Source: Promethearchaeota archaeon
GTDB taxonomy: Archaea > Asgardarchaeota > Lokiarchaeia > Sigyniarchaeales > SOKP01
Length of the DNA stretch: 11,525 nucleotides
Direction: 5' to 3'
Assembly (NCBI GenBank): GCA_030615145.1
Contig: JAUWZT010000107.1
Location: 1 to 11,525, forward strand
Numbering within the stretch: position 1 is the first letter of the stretch; the number at the start of each line of letters is the position of its first letter. The notes under the pieces are model-generated. The model worked only from the letters and a program-made list of their open reading frames with translations, made no database searches and was not told the DNA's origin. Of this stretch, positions 1 through 7,656 are shown one piece after another. Both the position numbers and the translations under genes were made by a program.

Positions 1-127
1 AATTTTTGTCATATTTGTAGTTCTTAAACCAACTATATTAAAAATTGATGGGTATTAACCAAGTAATTTATGAGTTTATATTAGAATTAGATTTACTCTG
101 CTCTTTTTGCTCTTAAAACAAATAGAA

Positions 128-2788
128 TTATCGCAATAGCATTATAAAAAAAGAAATAGGAAAAAATGGAACAAAAAAACTAATAGGCAAAATAAATGTT
201 AGTATAAATATAGAGATTAATCCAGGTAGAAGGCTTCTGGTTTTTAAATAAATATATCCTAAGATTAAGCTAATAAAGCTTGAACAGATAAAATCTAAAA
301 TAACTAATGATATAAAAAAGGGAGAGTAAACACCCAGAGTTATATATGAGAAAATGGGAACAATAATTATAAAGATTTTAAAGATAATAGTAATGAAAGT
401 TTGTAATAATAACGCCCATAATTGGGAGTATTTACCTACTAACATTGTTAGAATGATACCACGATGTAGAACCTCCTGCCAAAAACAAAAAGTAAAAAGA
501 GTTAATAAACTAGCTAACATCAGAAAGTTACTTAAATTCAGTGAAGATACACCCATTATTACTTGAGTTATGAAGTAGATAATGAAAACCGAAGTAATAG
601 TAAATAAAATTGTTTTAATATACTTTTTAAAGAACAAAGTTTTCAACCAACTTAACCCTGTGCAATCTAAATATTGTTTAAACGGTTGTTTCCCATATGG
701 AAGTCCTACGTACTTAGGAATGACATACAACCATATAAAACCATAAAGAAGATTTGGTATTGATATAACTAATATCAATTGAATTACTATTTTCAGATCT
801 TCAATAAAGGAATGTGGAAGATAATATGGATATGGGTTTATCATGGAATAAAGTATTGTTAAAACAAAACTAATAAGAAGAAACAAAAAGAAATTGATAA
901 TAAGTAGGATTAGTATTGAAAACCAGATATGTTTAGAGAATATTGTTGGGATAATTTTTTTTTTAAGCGTTTTTTCCCTTGAAAAAAAATCCTTGTTAAA
1001 ATCAGTCCATTTAGTTATGGGCTCTCTTTGATAAACTGGCAACATTATGTTAAAAAGTAAGAGTGAAATTAAGAATCCTAATATTAATACTGCCCAAAAT
1101 AGAACCATCATACTATTGTTATCTTGGTGGTATAAAAAATTTATGCCAAACGAAATTGTCCAGAAGAAAAGGATGTAAGGCAGAGATATAATTAATGTCC
1201 ATTTATAGATTCGATTTTTTGGGTTATAATCTTCTAACACATAAAATTTCGGTCTCTTTTTACCGAAGAAGATGATTCTTAAAATAAAAATGATTAATAA
1301 AAATAACCAAGCAAAGGGTAAAGTGAAAAGGAAATTAATAAAAATAGCAACAAAATTTGGAGAGTTAAGATAAATTAAGGATGGTAAGAGAGTTGTACAC
1401 GTTTGGATAATAAAGATTAAAAATAATTTGGATTTTGCTTGGTTTCGCGGAACAATTGGTAAAGCTGCCATGATGGATTCTCCAAGATTATCAAAGTTTA
1501 TTAAACCATAAACTATTAATCCTGAAAGAATAGGGCTAATATTTAATATACCCATCCAATTTTGAAAGAATCCTCTGTCAATTAAACTTATCGCACCAAT
1601 GTTTTTAATACCAAGTGCTGCGAAAAAAATAAAAGAAAGCATTATCGGCAGAATGACTGACATGAAAGCTTTAAAGTCTCGCGTGATCTTATAAAGATCT
1701 TTGCGTAAATAAGCAATAAACGGGCTAGTAGATTTTACTTTTACTTCAACTTCCAAATGAGATGATCTATTTGTTTTTATTATGTTGGTTGCTTTAAGTC
1801 TTGAGATGCTAATTCTCTCAATTGCTTTAAACGCTTTTCTAGAGATCCCATAAGTTATAACAACTAAAAGTGCAAAACCAATTAGAGTGCTTATCCAAAG
1901 TTGGAGAGATACATGATTAGGTGCGATAAATAAAGAAATTAAAAAGCTGGAGTTAAACGGGAAAATAATAAAACTCAAAATAACATTAATAATGGATTGA
2001 TATTCGGAAGCTGTAAATAAATTATAAAACGTCTCTATTGAGCTAAGAAACCATTGGATCAAAAAATAACTACTGATAATGATAAAAATATAACTAAGAA
2101 TGTTGATTAAACGAATAATTAAAGTTTTTTTTGAACTCTTATCATTGATATCCAAAATTCGGTTTATTCTTTCTCCAACTATTAATAAAATACTAAATGA
2201 CAATACCATATTAACAAAAGAAATTCCAAGGCATACCAAAAAAATAACTATATTTTGACTTCCAATTAACATGGTAATTGGAAAAGCAAAAACTAAAACA
2301 ATTATTGGTAAATCATAACTTCGAAATAAAGTTAAATAAACTATTCTTAATAACTTTTTTCTTGAAATAGGTAATGTTTCAAACCATTCAAAAATTTTAC
2401 CCGAGATTATCATTGCTGTATCCAACATTCCCATTATGAAAAAATTTAGAAATTGTAAACAAAAATAAAGAGAAAACAGTAACCCTCCTATAAAATAAAC
2501 AATCTCTATTGATGTCGAACCCTGCGAAATAAGATTGATAATTTCGAAATAAGTTAATAAAGGAAGTACAGGTATTATTCCAAAGGTAATAGCAAAAAAT
2601 AATTTCGTAAAAATTACTTTTAATTTTAGTCTAAACGGATGGTGTATATACTTTTCTAAATAATATGATTTAGTCCCACCCTTCGATAATACTAATTCTT
2701 CAACAAGTAATTCTCTACTAGCATATTTTGCTAAATAAAAGGGTGTAAGTTTTTCTTTTTCCATCAGATTTCTTCTTTTCGTCTTCAT
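128..2788 (-). CDS. ABC-2 permease-like / CPBP-protease-like fusion membrane protein
   Basis: An 886-residue polytopic membrane protein. The N-terminal part resembles ABC-2 exporter permeases: after two hydrophobic segments comes 'FETLPISRKKLL' (about residues 136-147), a typical cytosolic loop motif of that family. The module seems to recur at about 360-390 ('YLRKDLYKITRDFKAF'), so two permease halves are likely. The C-terminal ~200 residues resemble the CPBP/Rce1-like intramembrane protease family, with 'QEVLHRG' at residues 771-777 in place of the usual EExxxRG and a family-like 'LGYIYLKTRSLLPG' segment. The later catalytic His and HxxxN motifs are not visible, so protease activity is doubtful. 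Permease-CPBP fusions are known, usually with an ATPase partner; none is in this window. Translation may start at the first ATG or at Met9 ('MEKEKL'); no clear ribosome-binding site decides. Membrane location is secure, the transported substrate unknown. Confidence 0.8.
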   Translation of the reverse strand: MKTKRRNLMEKEKLTPFYLAKYASRELLVEELVLSKGGTKSYYLEKYIHHPFRLKLKVIFTKLFFAITFGIIPVLPLLTYFEIINLISQGSTSIEIVYFIGGLLFSLYFCLQFLNFFIMGMLDTAMIISGKIFEWFETLPISRKKLLRIVYLTLFRSYDLPIIVLVFAFPITMLIGSQNIVIFLVCLGISFVNMVLSFSILLIVGERINRILDINDKSSKKTLIIRLINILSYIFIIISSYFLIQWFLSSIETFYNLFTASEYQSIINVILSFIIFPFNSSFLISLFIAPNHVSLQLWISTLIGFALLVVITYGISRKAFKAIERISISRLKATNIIKTNRSSHLEVEVKVKSTSPFIAYLRKDLYKITRDFKAFMSVILPIMLSFIFFAALGIKNIGAISLIDRGFFQNWMGILNISPILSGLIVYGLINFDNLGESIMAALPIVPRNQAKSKLFLIFIIQTCTTLLPSLIYLNSPNFVAIFINFLFTLPFAWLFLLIIFILRIIFFGKKRPKFYVLEDYNPKNRIYKWTLIISLPYILFFWTISFGINFLYHQDNNSMMVLFWAVLILGFLISLLLFNIMLPVYQREPITKWTDFNKDFFSREKTLKKKIIPTIFSKHIWFSILILLIINFFLFLLISFVLTILYSMINPYPYYLPHSFIEDLKIVIQLILVISIPNLLYGFIWLYVIPKYVGLPYGKQPFKQYLDCTGLSWLKTLFFKKYIKTILFTITSVFIIYFITQVIMGVSSLNLSNFLMLASLLTLFTFCFWQEVLHRGIILTMLVGKYSQLWALLLQTFITIIFKIFIIIVPIFSYITLGVYSPFFISLVILDFICSSFISLILGYIYLKTRSLLPGLISIFILTFILPISFFVPFFPISFFIMLLR

Positions 2789-2998
2789 TTGAATTTCATA
2801 AAAGACAATTCTAAGATAATATTATTCTTGAAAAAATATAAAATAATCCTATTTACCATATTATTCCTTTATTTTAGCATTATTAAACACCTATTTCATT
2901 ATTAAGGTCAGAGTAAGAGAATCCCTAAAAATTCAATTTTCATAGTAATTAAGTTCGATTCCAAAGATCAAGTAATAGATATGTTACAAAATTCCGAG

Positions 2999-3673
2999 TT
3001 AAACGTCCGGAAACTCCATTGCTTTAGCCTTACTTCCACCCATCATTTGTTCCATCCCCCCTTGTGCTTGGGTTTGCAGTTTTAACAATCTCTGAATAAG
3101 GGTGTTAATTCCAAAGTTACAGAGAAAATACCACGCAGTAAAATTTATCCATCCCGCGCTTACTCCAATAGATTTGATCACTCCATATACAAGGGCAGTC
3201 CATTTTGGACTATTATTCGTCCATCCAGCCATCATGCTTCCAATAAGTGGTAGGTCATTCCCGTTCATTGGTGATAACGCAACCGGGTTGGCATTTCCGA
3301 ACAGACCTCTTACTACAGAAAATATAACGGCCATTGAAATGAGAGTAATGCACGATGGTAATATACGCTTTAACGCCATTTTTGATTGCGATTGTTTAAT
3401 CATACTATCTAACCGTTCCCAACGATTTCTCATTTTCCTGTATTTTTCTGGGTCAGTCTCAGCAAAATCTATAATTTTAGCTTTCTCTTCGTCGTGCGCT
3501 TTCTTAATGACTTGTTTTCTATTGATCTCGTCAGTATCAACTAACCATTTCGTTATTCCAGTACTAATAAGAGATGTCGTTATAGCCACAAAAATAATGA
3601 AAATCATGGACCCCGGCGGGTAGCTTATCCAATCTATAAAAGCTTTTGATTCTTGTAAGAATAAAAAAAGCAT
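2999..3673 (-). CDS. EMC3/TMCO1-type membrane insertase (DUF106 family)
   Basis: A 224-residue protein matching the archaeal DUF106 branch of the Oxa1/YidC/EMC3/TMCO1 insertase superfamily, which helps insert membrane proteins into the lipid bilayer. Visible order: hydrophobic segment at 20-40, a long charged stretch at about 46-102 with the family-like 'DPEKYRKMRNRWERLDSMIKQ' region that probably forms a cytosolic coiled coil, a second segment at 104-122, and a third at about 174-195. Length and three-helix layout fit the family. The tail is Gly/Met-rich ('GGMEQMMGG', 205-213) and ends in a short charged stretch. The ATG at 3673 lies only ~21 bases from a TATA-like CTTATAAT and lacks a Shine-Dalgarno sequence, so a leaderless or very short-leader mRNA is likely. 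The neighbouring permease gene lies 210 bases downstream on the same strand; no functional link is evident. The family call is fairly sure; the specific clients are unknown. Confidence 0.8.
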   Translation of the reverse strand: MLFLFLQESKAFIDWISYPPGSMIFIIFVAITTSLISTGITKWLVDTDEINRKQVIKKAHDEEKAKIIDFAETDPEKYRKMRNRWERLDSMIKQSQSKMALKRILPSCITLISMAVIFSVVRGLFGNANPVALSPMNGNDLPLIGSMMAGWTNNSPKWTALVYGVIKSIGVSAGWINFTAWYFLCNFGINTLIQRLLKLQTQAQGGMEQMMGGSKAKAMEFPDV

Positions 3674-3690
3674 AGTTATGTTGAAGTAAA

Positions 3691-3698
3691 ATTATAAG
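3691..3698 (-). promoter_or_regulatory. Possible TATA box of the EMC3-like gene
   Basis: On the minus strand the sequence reads CTTATAAT, centred about 21 bases upstream of the ATG at 3673. No ribosome-binding site lies between them. The spacing is slightly shorter than usual for archaeal TATA to start site, so it fits a leaderless transcript only approximately. AT-rich surroundings make chance matches common. Confidence 0.3.
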
Positions 3699-3880
3699 TA
3701 GTAGTTTTTTTTTAAACTCATCCTTAATTTAAGATATATTTTACAATAATTATAAGGTTTATATTTGATGATTTTTATTAAATCTATGAACTATGAATAT
3801 TAAACAAAGGCATTTTATTCAAAAATCACTAATAAATCAGAGTTGATAATCATCACCTATAGATTATTTGGACAATTTCT

Positions 3881-3928
3881 ATTATAATCAGAAACATTAA
3901 AGAATAAAAATTTTAATTAAGAAGGAGA
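3881..3928 (+). promoter_or_regulatory. TATA-like box and strong ribosome-binding site before the membrane TPR gene
   Basis: ATTATAA at 3881-3887 is a TATA-like box; a start site ~26 bases downstream would give a short leader. AAGGAGAG at 3922-3929 is the clearest Shine-Dalgarno match in the window and is ideally spaced for the ATG at 3931. That ATG is followed by AAG and TAA in the frame of the downstream gene. The signal therefore argues that the gene once started, or somehow still starts, at 3931 and not at the TTG at 3946. Confidence 0.45.
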
Positions 3929-3945
3929 GAATGAAGTAAGTAATA

Positions 3946-4908
3946 TTGATTATAACAAAACATAAAAGAAACCTAATAAAAAGTATAATTCTTATAGGAT
4001 TACTTGATATTATCTCTTTAGAATCCTGCAGATACATCTTACAAATCCCACTTTCTTTGTTGTACTACTTAACGATAATAGTTATTTTTATTCAACAAGT
4101 AAGCTCCTTTTTTCTTATCGATTATATAATAAAAAAAATAGAACATCCTAAAAAAGAATATCAAATTAATGACTATCTCACGTTAAAACTTGAAAACAAA
4201 GCAACTACTATATATGTAGACGGAAAACAGTTCATTCAATGTAAATTCTTGTTATTAAATATTCCTACTGATAAGGTTAGAGATTTCGATGATATTGAGT
4301 CAATTGACGAAGCGGCTGAAAGGTTAAATCATGATTTAGAATTTCAAAATAAAATTAAAATTAAAATGCCTCCCGAAACAGAATTTTGGGCTCATTGTTC
4401 TAATTTGCAAGTATGGGCAGAATATAATTATAATCCTCGTTTACTTCATAGCAATTTAGCATATCCACTGTTAGAAGCAATAACCGATGCTGGAGATCCA
4501 ATCGCACTGGAAGTATTTAAACAAGAAATTAAATTACGGTTTGAAAGTTTCAATTTTTCTACACAACAATATTTAATCGAAAATGGATATCTAAATTATT
4601 TTAATAAAGAAGAAAGAAATGAATTATCCAAATTAATTTTAGATGAAAATGTTTGGATGAATTGTGGCTATAACTATTTAAATGCTAATAAAAAAAAGAA
4701 AGCTCTTGAATCGTTTCTCTATGCAAGAAATATTAATCCAATCAATCTAAACGCATTATTAGCTATTGCCCAAATATATGTTAGAACAAAAGAATACAAA
4801 AGAGCTTTACAAATTTATAATGAAATTTTAGAGTATTATCCAGAAAACATAAAAGCTCTAAATGGAAAGTATTCGATGCTTCAACAAATAAAAGATATAA
4901 TTAATTGA
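3946..4908 (+). CDS. Membrane-anchored TPR protein with a Loki-type conserved domain
   Basis: A 320-residue protein as read from a TTG start. Two hydrophobic segments (about 10-26 and 36-62) anchor it, leaving a cytosolic-looking remainder. Residues about 95-235 carry a domain I recall as frequent in Lokiarchaeal proteins: 'CKFLLLNIPTDK', 'DDIESIDEAAERL', then 'EFWAHCSNLQVWAE' from residue 146, 'LLHSNLAYPLL' and 'YLIENGYLNYF'. Its function is not known to me. The C-terminus (from W237) forms two tetratricopeptide repeats, with 'ALESFLYARNINP' and 'ALQIYNEILEYYPEN', a protein-protein interaction scaffold. The start is uncertain: a strong ribosome-binding site serves ATG 3931, but TAA in codon 3 (3937-3939) separates it from this frame. 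TTG 3946 is the first usable start but is 17 bases from the signal. No enzymatic motif is visible. Confidence 0.75.
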   Translation: MIITKHKRNLIKSIILIGLLDIISLESCRYILQIPLSLLYYLTIIVIFIQQVSSFFLIDYIIKKIEHPKKEYQINDYLTLKLENKATTIYVDGKQFIQCKFLLLNIPTDKVRDFDDIESIDEAAERLNHDLEFQNKIKIKMPPETEFWAHCSNLQVWAEYNYNPRLLHSNLAYPLLEAITDAGDPIALEVFKQEIKLRFESFNFSTQQYLIENGYLNYFNKEERNELSKLILDENVWMNCGYNYLNANKKKKALESFLYARNINPINLNALLAIAQIYVRTKEYKRALQIYNEILEYYPENIKALNGKYSMLQQIKDIIN

Positions 4909-4937
4909 TTTGTATAGTTACAAATATCTTAATATTA

Positions 4938-4952
4938 ATTTTCATTTTTTCT
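4938..4952 (+). terminator. Probable oligo-T terminator of the membrane TPR gene
   Basis: A T-rich tract on the plus strand about 30 bases past the stop codon, interrupted by CA. Archaeal RNA polymerase terminates at such oligo-T tracts without needing a hairpin. It lies between two convergent genes, which supports the role. Confidence 0.35.
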
Positions 4953-5046
4953 ATAAATTTAACTTTGAACATAAAACACTTATCCTTGAAAAGACCAACA
5001 AAATGATGAAGATACAGATAGGTCAATTTTTAAATTTATTTAAATT

Positions 5047-5508
5047 TTAATATGGGCTTAAAGGAATTCTATAATCTCTGTTTTTACCAATCCGATTACC
5101 AATAAAACCACCAATAGTGAAGAGCCCTACTATAATACCCATATGTAACCAAGGACCAAAAGGTTCGAAACTCATTATAAATTTAGCAAAATTAGTGATT
5201 CCACAGAATAAAGCATATAATATAGATAATCCAACCCCAATTGGAGTGATTCCAAAAATAATATAAAATGCTTTATTAACTTTTTTTGAAGGATGTACAC
5301 GGATATAATAGGCACCACACAAGACTAATGAAAATATAATTTCAATAATAATAATGCGTATAAATTCTCTCTGTAAGAAGAGATAAGTAAAAACTCCCGA
5401 ACTGACCATCGAAATAGCGGTCAATATCCAAAACGGCTTCCACCATTTAGGTTTTGAAGGTTTTTGACCATTTTCGTTTGGTAAATTTTCATCATTTTTT
5501 TCTCTCAT
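5047..5508 (-). CDS. Small four-helix membrane protein, function unknown
   Basis: About 153 residues from the ATG at 5508. A nearby in-frame TTG at 5517 would add three residues; ATG is preferred because neither has a ribosome-binding site. The first ~25 residues are polar with Asn, Lys and Pro ('ENDEN'-like and 'GQKPSKPKWWKPFW'), followed by four hydrophobic segments at roughly 22-45, 49-69, 79-103 and 120-141. The chain ends in a short basic/polar tail ('GKNRDYRIPLSPY'). I do not recognise the family; there are no conserved charged residues inside the helices that would suggest a channel or enzyme. It is convergent with the membrane TPR gene and has a perfect 14-base palindrome ~60 bases upstream of its start. 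Confidence 0.6.
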   Translation of the reverse strand: MREKNDENLPNENGQKPSKPKWWKPFWILTAISMVSSGVFTYLFLQREFIRIIIIEIIFSLVLCGAYYIRVHPSKKVNKAFYIIFGITPIGVGLSILYALFCGITNFAKFIMSFEPFGPWLHMGIIVGLFTIGGFIGNRIGKNRDYRIPLSPY

Positions 5509-5540
5509 TTTTGTCAATTAAGAATAATGTTTGTTAGTCT

Positions 5541-5574
5541 TTTAAATAAAACGGCTTCTTCTCCAATATTGGAG
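5541..5574 (-). promoter_or_regulatory. Promoter with adjoining palindrome upstream of the four-helix membrane protein
   Basis: On the minus strand TTATTTAAA (5541-5549) is a TATA-like box whose expected start site falls ~10 bases before the ATG at 5508. About 12 bases further upstream is CTCCAATATTGGAG (5561-5574), a perfect 14-base palindrome. Its place next to the TATA box suits an operator or activator site. A palindrome this long can occur by chance once or so in a window this size, so the position is the main argument. Confidence 0.35.
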
Positions 5575-5583
5575 TTTCACAGA

Positions 5584-5730
5584 TTAATTTAGGTTTGGGT
5601 TTGCAAATTTAATTTCTAATTTTTTATTCTTAATTTCCTTCTTTAAAGCTTTAATATTACTTACAATTTGCTTCTTTTTTTCTTTATTAGGAAGGTTAAT
5701 ACCTTTAATAGCTTTTTCTATTGAAGAAAC
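5584..5730 (-). pseudogene. Remnant of a Lys-rich ORF without a start codon
   Basis: A minus-strand frame open from the stop at 5731-5733 to TAA at 5584-5586 encodes ~48 residues with protein-like composition ('SSIEKAIKGINLPNKEKK', 'ALKKEIKNKKLEIKF'), but contains no ATG, GTG or TTG. A neighbouring frame just upstream reads 'ELLKKIDIGFF', so a frameshift could join the two. It may be the C-terminal remnant of a decayed gene. I recognise no family, and the AT-rich composition could also produce this by chance. Confidence 0.25.
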
Positions 5731-5770
5731 CTATATCAATCTTTTTTAGAAGCTCTTATTCTTTTTAAAA

Positions 5771-6349
5771 CTAAAATTCCTTTCTTTTAAGGGCTAAGAA
5801 CGTAAAAAGAAATGATAATACTATATAAAGGCTCATGATCAAGATCCCCATTTCGATGGTTGGCGTAAGCCATAGTTTTACGGGAGGGAGCGTTTCGCCT
5901 GCATAATACACCCAATTCCACCGTATACCCCCAGGTAGTCCCCCGGGGATGATATAATTTATTAAATTTCCTATATAAGTTAATGAAAAAATGGGTTCTA
6001 TATCTTGATTTATTGCTGTTGTAACTTGCTCGAGGATAGGAAATCCTATAAGAAATATCAAAATGACAGTAACTGTGGTTAAATTTACTTTAGGTATAAT
6101 GGTGCTAAATAACAATATTAAAGCGCTTAGAGTTATTGTATACATGATAGCTAACCCAAGAGAAATATACGATTCTGGGATTACAGTGTCATAAATAACC
6201 ATTATGGAGATATTCAAAGTCAAATAATGTAAAATCACCAGAAGAATAATAATACTTAAATTCGCGATATATTTTCCAACGATTAATTTATATTTATTAA
6301 TTTTCGGAAACATTATATATCCTGTTTTCAAGGAGAATTCTGAGCACAC
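5771..6349 (-). CDS. C-terminal part of an ABC-2 type permease, probably 5'-truncated
   Basis: 192 residues if the GTG at 6349 is used. The sequence is that of an ABC-2 exporter permease from its second or third helix onward: 'CSEFSLKTGYIMFPKINKYK' is the family's cytosolic segment (usually ...EF..KTGY.LFP). Hydrophobic segments follow, then an extracytosolic Gly/Trp-rich loop, a last helix and the typical C-terminal 'FLALKRKEF'. Permease-like coding sequence continues upstream of the GTG as 'HENRFFRYEII...FFFSDIV' to 6463, where it meets an in-frame stop. That extension holds no start codon. The usual N-terminal region is therefore missing, and the gene is probably a decayed or truncated copy. 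No ATPase partner lies in the window. An unrecognised frameshift or sequence error could also explain the break. Confidence 0.6.
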   Translation of the reverse strand: MCSEFSLKTGYIMFPKINKYKLIVGKYIANLSIIILLVILHYLTLNISIMVIYDTVIPESYISLGLAIMYTITLSALILLFSTIIPKVNLTTVTVILIFLIGFPILEQVTTAINQDIEPIFSLTYIGNLINYIIPGGLPGGIRWNWVYYAGETLPPVKLWLTPTIEMGILIMSLYIVLSFLFTFLALKRKEF

Positions 6350-6463
6350 GATGTCAGAGAAAAAGAAGCACGAAATGAATATAATAAAAAACTTAAAAAA
6401 GATAATTTCATATCTAAAAAATCTATTCTCATGTAAAGGATGGTATAATCTATAAGAGTTTTT

Positions 6464-6646
6464 TTAATCACGATTCTCATTTTTTGAATTTTTTTCGTCG
6501 ATTTCTCTTAAGGTGTCTCTAACTCCTTTAACTCCTTTACTTGTTCTAACTCCTTTTTCTTTTTCTAATTCTCTTTCTAACCTTTCTATTTCCTTAGTTT
6601 TTCTTAACATATATCTAAGTCTCCAATAAAATGGTATAAGCTTCAT
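6464..6646 (-). CDS. Small charged coiled-coil ORF, function unknown
   Basis: 60 codons from the ATG at 6646; a second ATG (residue 12) has GGAG about ten bases upstream and gives 49 residues. After a short aromatic/basic start the middle is a strongly charged helix with heptad-like leucines and isoleucines ('KEIERLERELEKEKG'), then a short Gly-Val-Lys/Arg repeat ('KGVRTSKGVKGVRD') and a polar tail. The repeat reflects three near copies of AAAGGAGTTA in the DNA. Its stop codon lies in the same frame as the truncated permease and immediately precedes it, so its boundary may have formed when that gene was broken. It could be a real small gene or a chance ORF. Confidence 0.35.
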   Translation of the reverse strand: MKLIPFYWRLRYMLRKTKEIERLERELEKEKGVRTSKGVKGVRDTLREIDEKNSKNENRD

Positions 6647-6826
6647 CCCTCTCTAAAACAGTTAATCTAATGTTTAATAGATTGAATAGCAAATTTAAAT
6701 GTTTGCATAAAGGAGTTAATTTGGAAGGGTTATCAATTTGGAGACTAATAAACATAAAGATAAAATTAAACCTAATAAACGAATTGAGGAACCAGATAAA
6801 TAAACAAAAAGTCAAAAAAAAAAATC

Positions 6827-7462
6827 TTATTTTATTCTTTTATTAAAGATATCAACGAACTCGCTTATACTTTGACGAATAACATTACGATATAAGTCGT
6901 TAACATCTATCCAACCATCCCCTATGCGTAAAAATTTAAGATTTGTAAGTTTCTTTATACTGGTTGGAAGCTTTTGAATTCTGTTATCGCTTAAATTAAG
7001 TTTTTCTAACTTTTTCAAATTTCCAATACATTCAGGAATTGTTTTTATCCCTTGGGCACAGAGGGTTAATTCCGTTAAATGCGTTAATGTGCATAGTTGT
7101 TCAGGGAATACTCCAATAGAGGGTAATTCGCCATGCTCTGAAGTAATCCGGTTAATGTATCTTTTTTCGTTTAGCGTGTAGACCATTAACAAATTATCTG
7201 ACCATTCAATATCTTCGAAACTCCAACGTTCAACCTCGCCCTCTTCTTCTTCCAATTCAATTTCCCATTCTTTGATAACGCGCTCAGCGTTTAATATGGG
7301 CTCCCCTCTTAAAATTTCTAACAACGCTAAAACCGGTGCCTCAGACGGTAAAACTCCTCCTTCTACGTATCTTCTAACACTCGTATCTCTATTGGCGATC
7401 TCCCACAGAGAATCGGGCGTTTTCTCGAGCCCATTGTTATTGTTGGAGATTATTTTGCGCAT
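6827..7462 (-). CDS. Short leucine-rich repeat protein with acidic N-terminal head (Loki type)
   Basis: 211 residues. Residues about 40-80 match a head region I recall before LRRs in Lokiarchaeal proteins ('LALLEILRGEPI' and 'IKEWEIELEEEEGEVE', a strongly acidic helix). About three leucine-rich repeats follow at 117-182, the clearest being 'LTHLTELTLCAQGIKTIPE' and 'LKKLEKLNLSDNRIQKLP', the 23-residue type with a conserved Asn. A degenerate repeat and an amphipathic C-terminal tail ('SISEFVDIFNKRIK') close the protein. LRRs form curved binding surfaces, so it is probably an interaction protein without enzymatic activity; no signal peptide or membrane segment is seen. Relatives usually carry more repeats, so this is a short form. 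The start is the first ATG in frame; there is no clear ribosome-binding site. Confidence 0.75.
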   Translation of the reverse strand: MRKIISNNNNGLEKTPDSLWEIANRDTSVRRYVEGGVLPSEAPVLALLEILRGEPILNAERVIKEWEIELEEEEGEVERWSFEDIEWSDNLLMVYTLNEKRYINRITSEHGELPSIGVFPEQLCTLTHLTELTLCAQGIKTIPECIGNLKKLEKLNLSDNRIQKLPTSIKKLTNLKFLRIGDGWIDVNDLYRNVIRQSISEFVDIFNKRIK

Positions 7463-7641
7463 TTTTCATACTGGTTGAAATAATTTAATGTCTTAATATT
7501 TGAGAGCAAATATACCTATTTAAATCTTAGGACTGTCCACTTTAATGAAATTTTTAAAGCTTATATAAAAAATAGTTAACCTAAAACGCTTAAAAAACTA
7601 TCTAATGAATCTAAAAATAATAAATTGAAAAATAAAGAGTT

Positions 7642-7652
7642 AAAAAAAAAAA
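7642..7652 (-). terminator. Oligo-T terminator after the micro-ORF cluster
   Basis: On the minus strand a run of eleven T residues starts 4 bases after the stop at 7657, followed by more T-rich sequence. This is the strongest archaeal-type terminator in the area and marks a natural end for transcripts that come from the promoter near 8489. The 7480-7641 stretch beyond it holds no gene that I can see. Confidence 0.5.
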
Positions 7653-7656
7653 TAAT

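Noticed and set aside
354..566. Plus-strand open frame within the permease/CPBP gene
   Set aside because: Antisense to the CPBP-like region; composition and lack of motifs indicate a chance ORF.
3102..3623. Long plus-strand open frame across the EMC3-like gene
   Set aside because: It is antisense to a gene with clear family features and has no recognisable protein character.
6615..6815. Minus-strand 66-codon frame with TTG start
   Set aside because: Overlaps the small coiled-coil ORF in another frame, has no ribosome-binding site, and its hydrophobic start reflects T-rich DNA.
6723..6845. Plus-strand 41-codon frame (TTG start after AAAGGAG) ending inside the LRR gene
   Set aside because: The ribosome-binding-like AAAGGAG is one of several local repeats, the tail runs through an A-run, and it overlaps the LRR gene end on the opposite strand. 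Not enough to call a gene.
7272..7478. Plus-strand open frame across the start of the LRR gene
   Set aside because: Antisense to the conserved acidic head of the LRR protein; no motifs.
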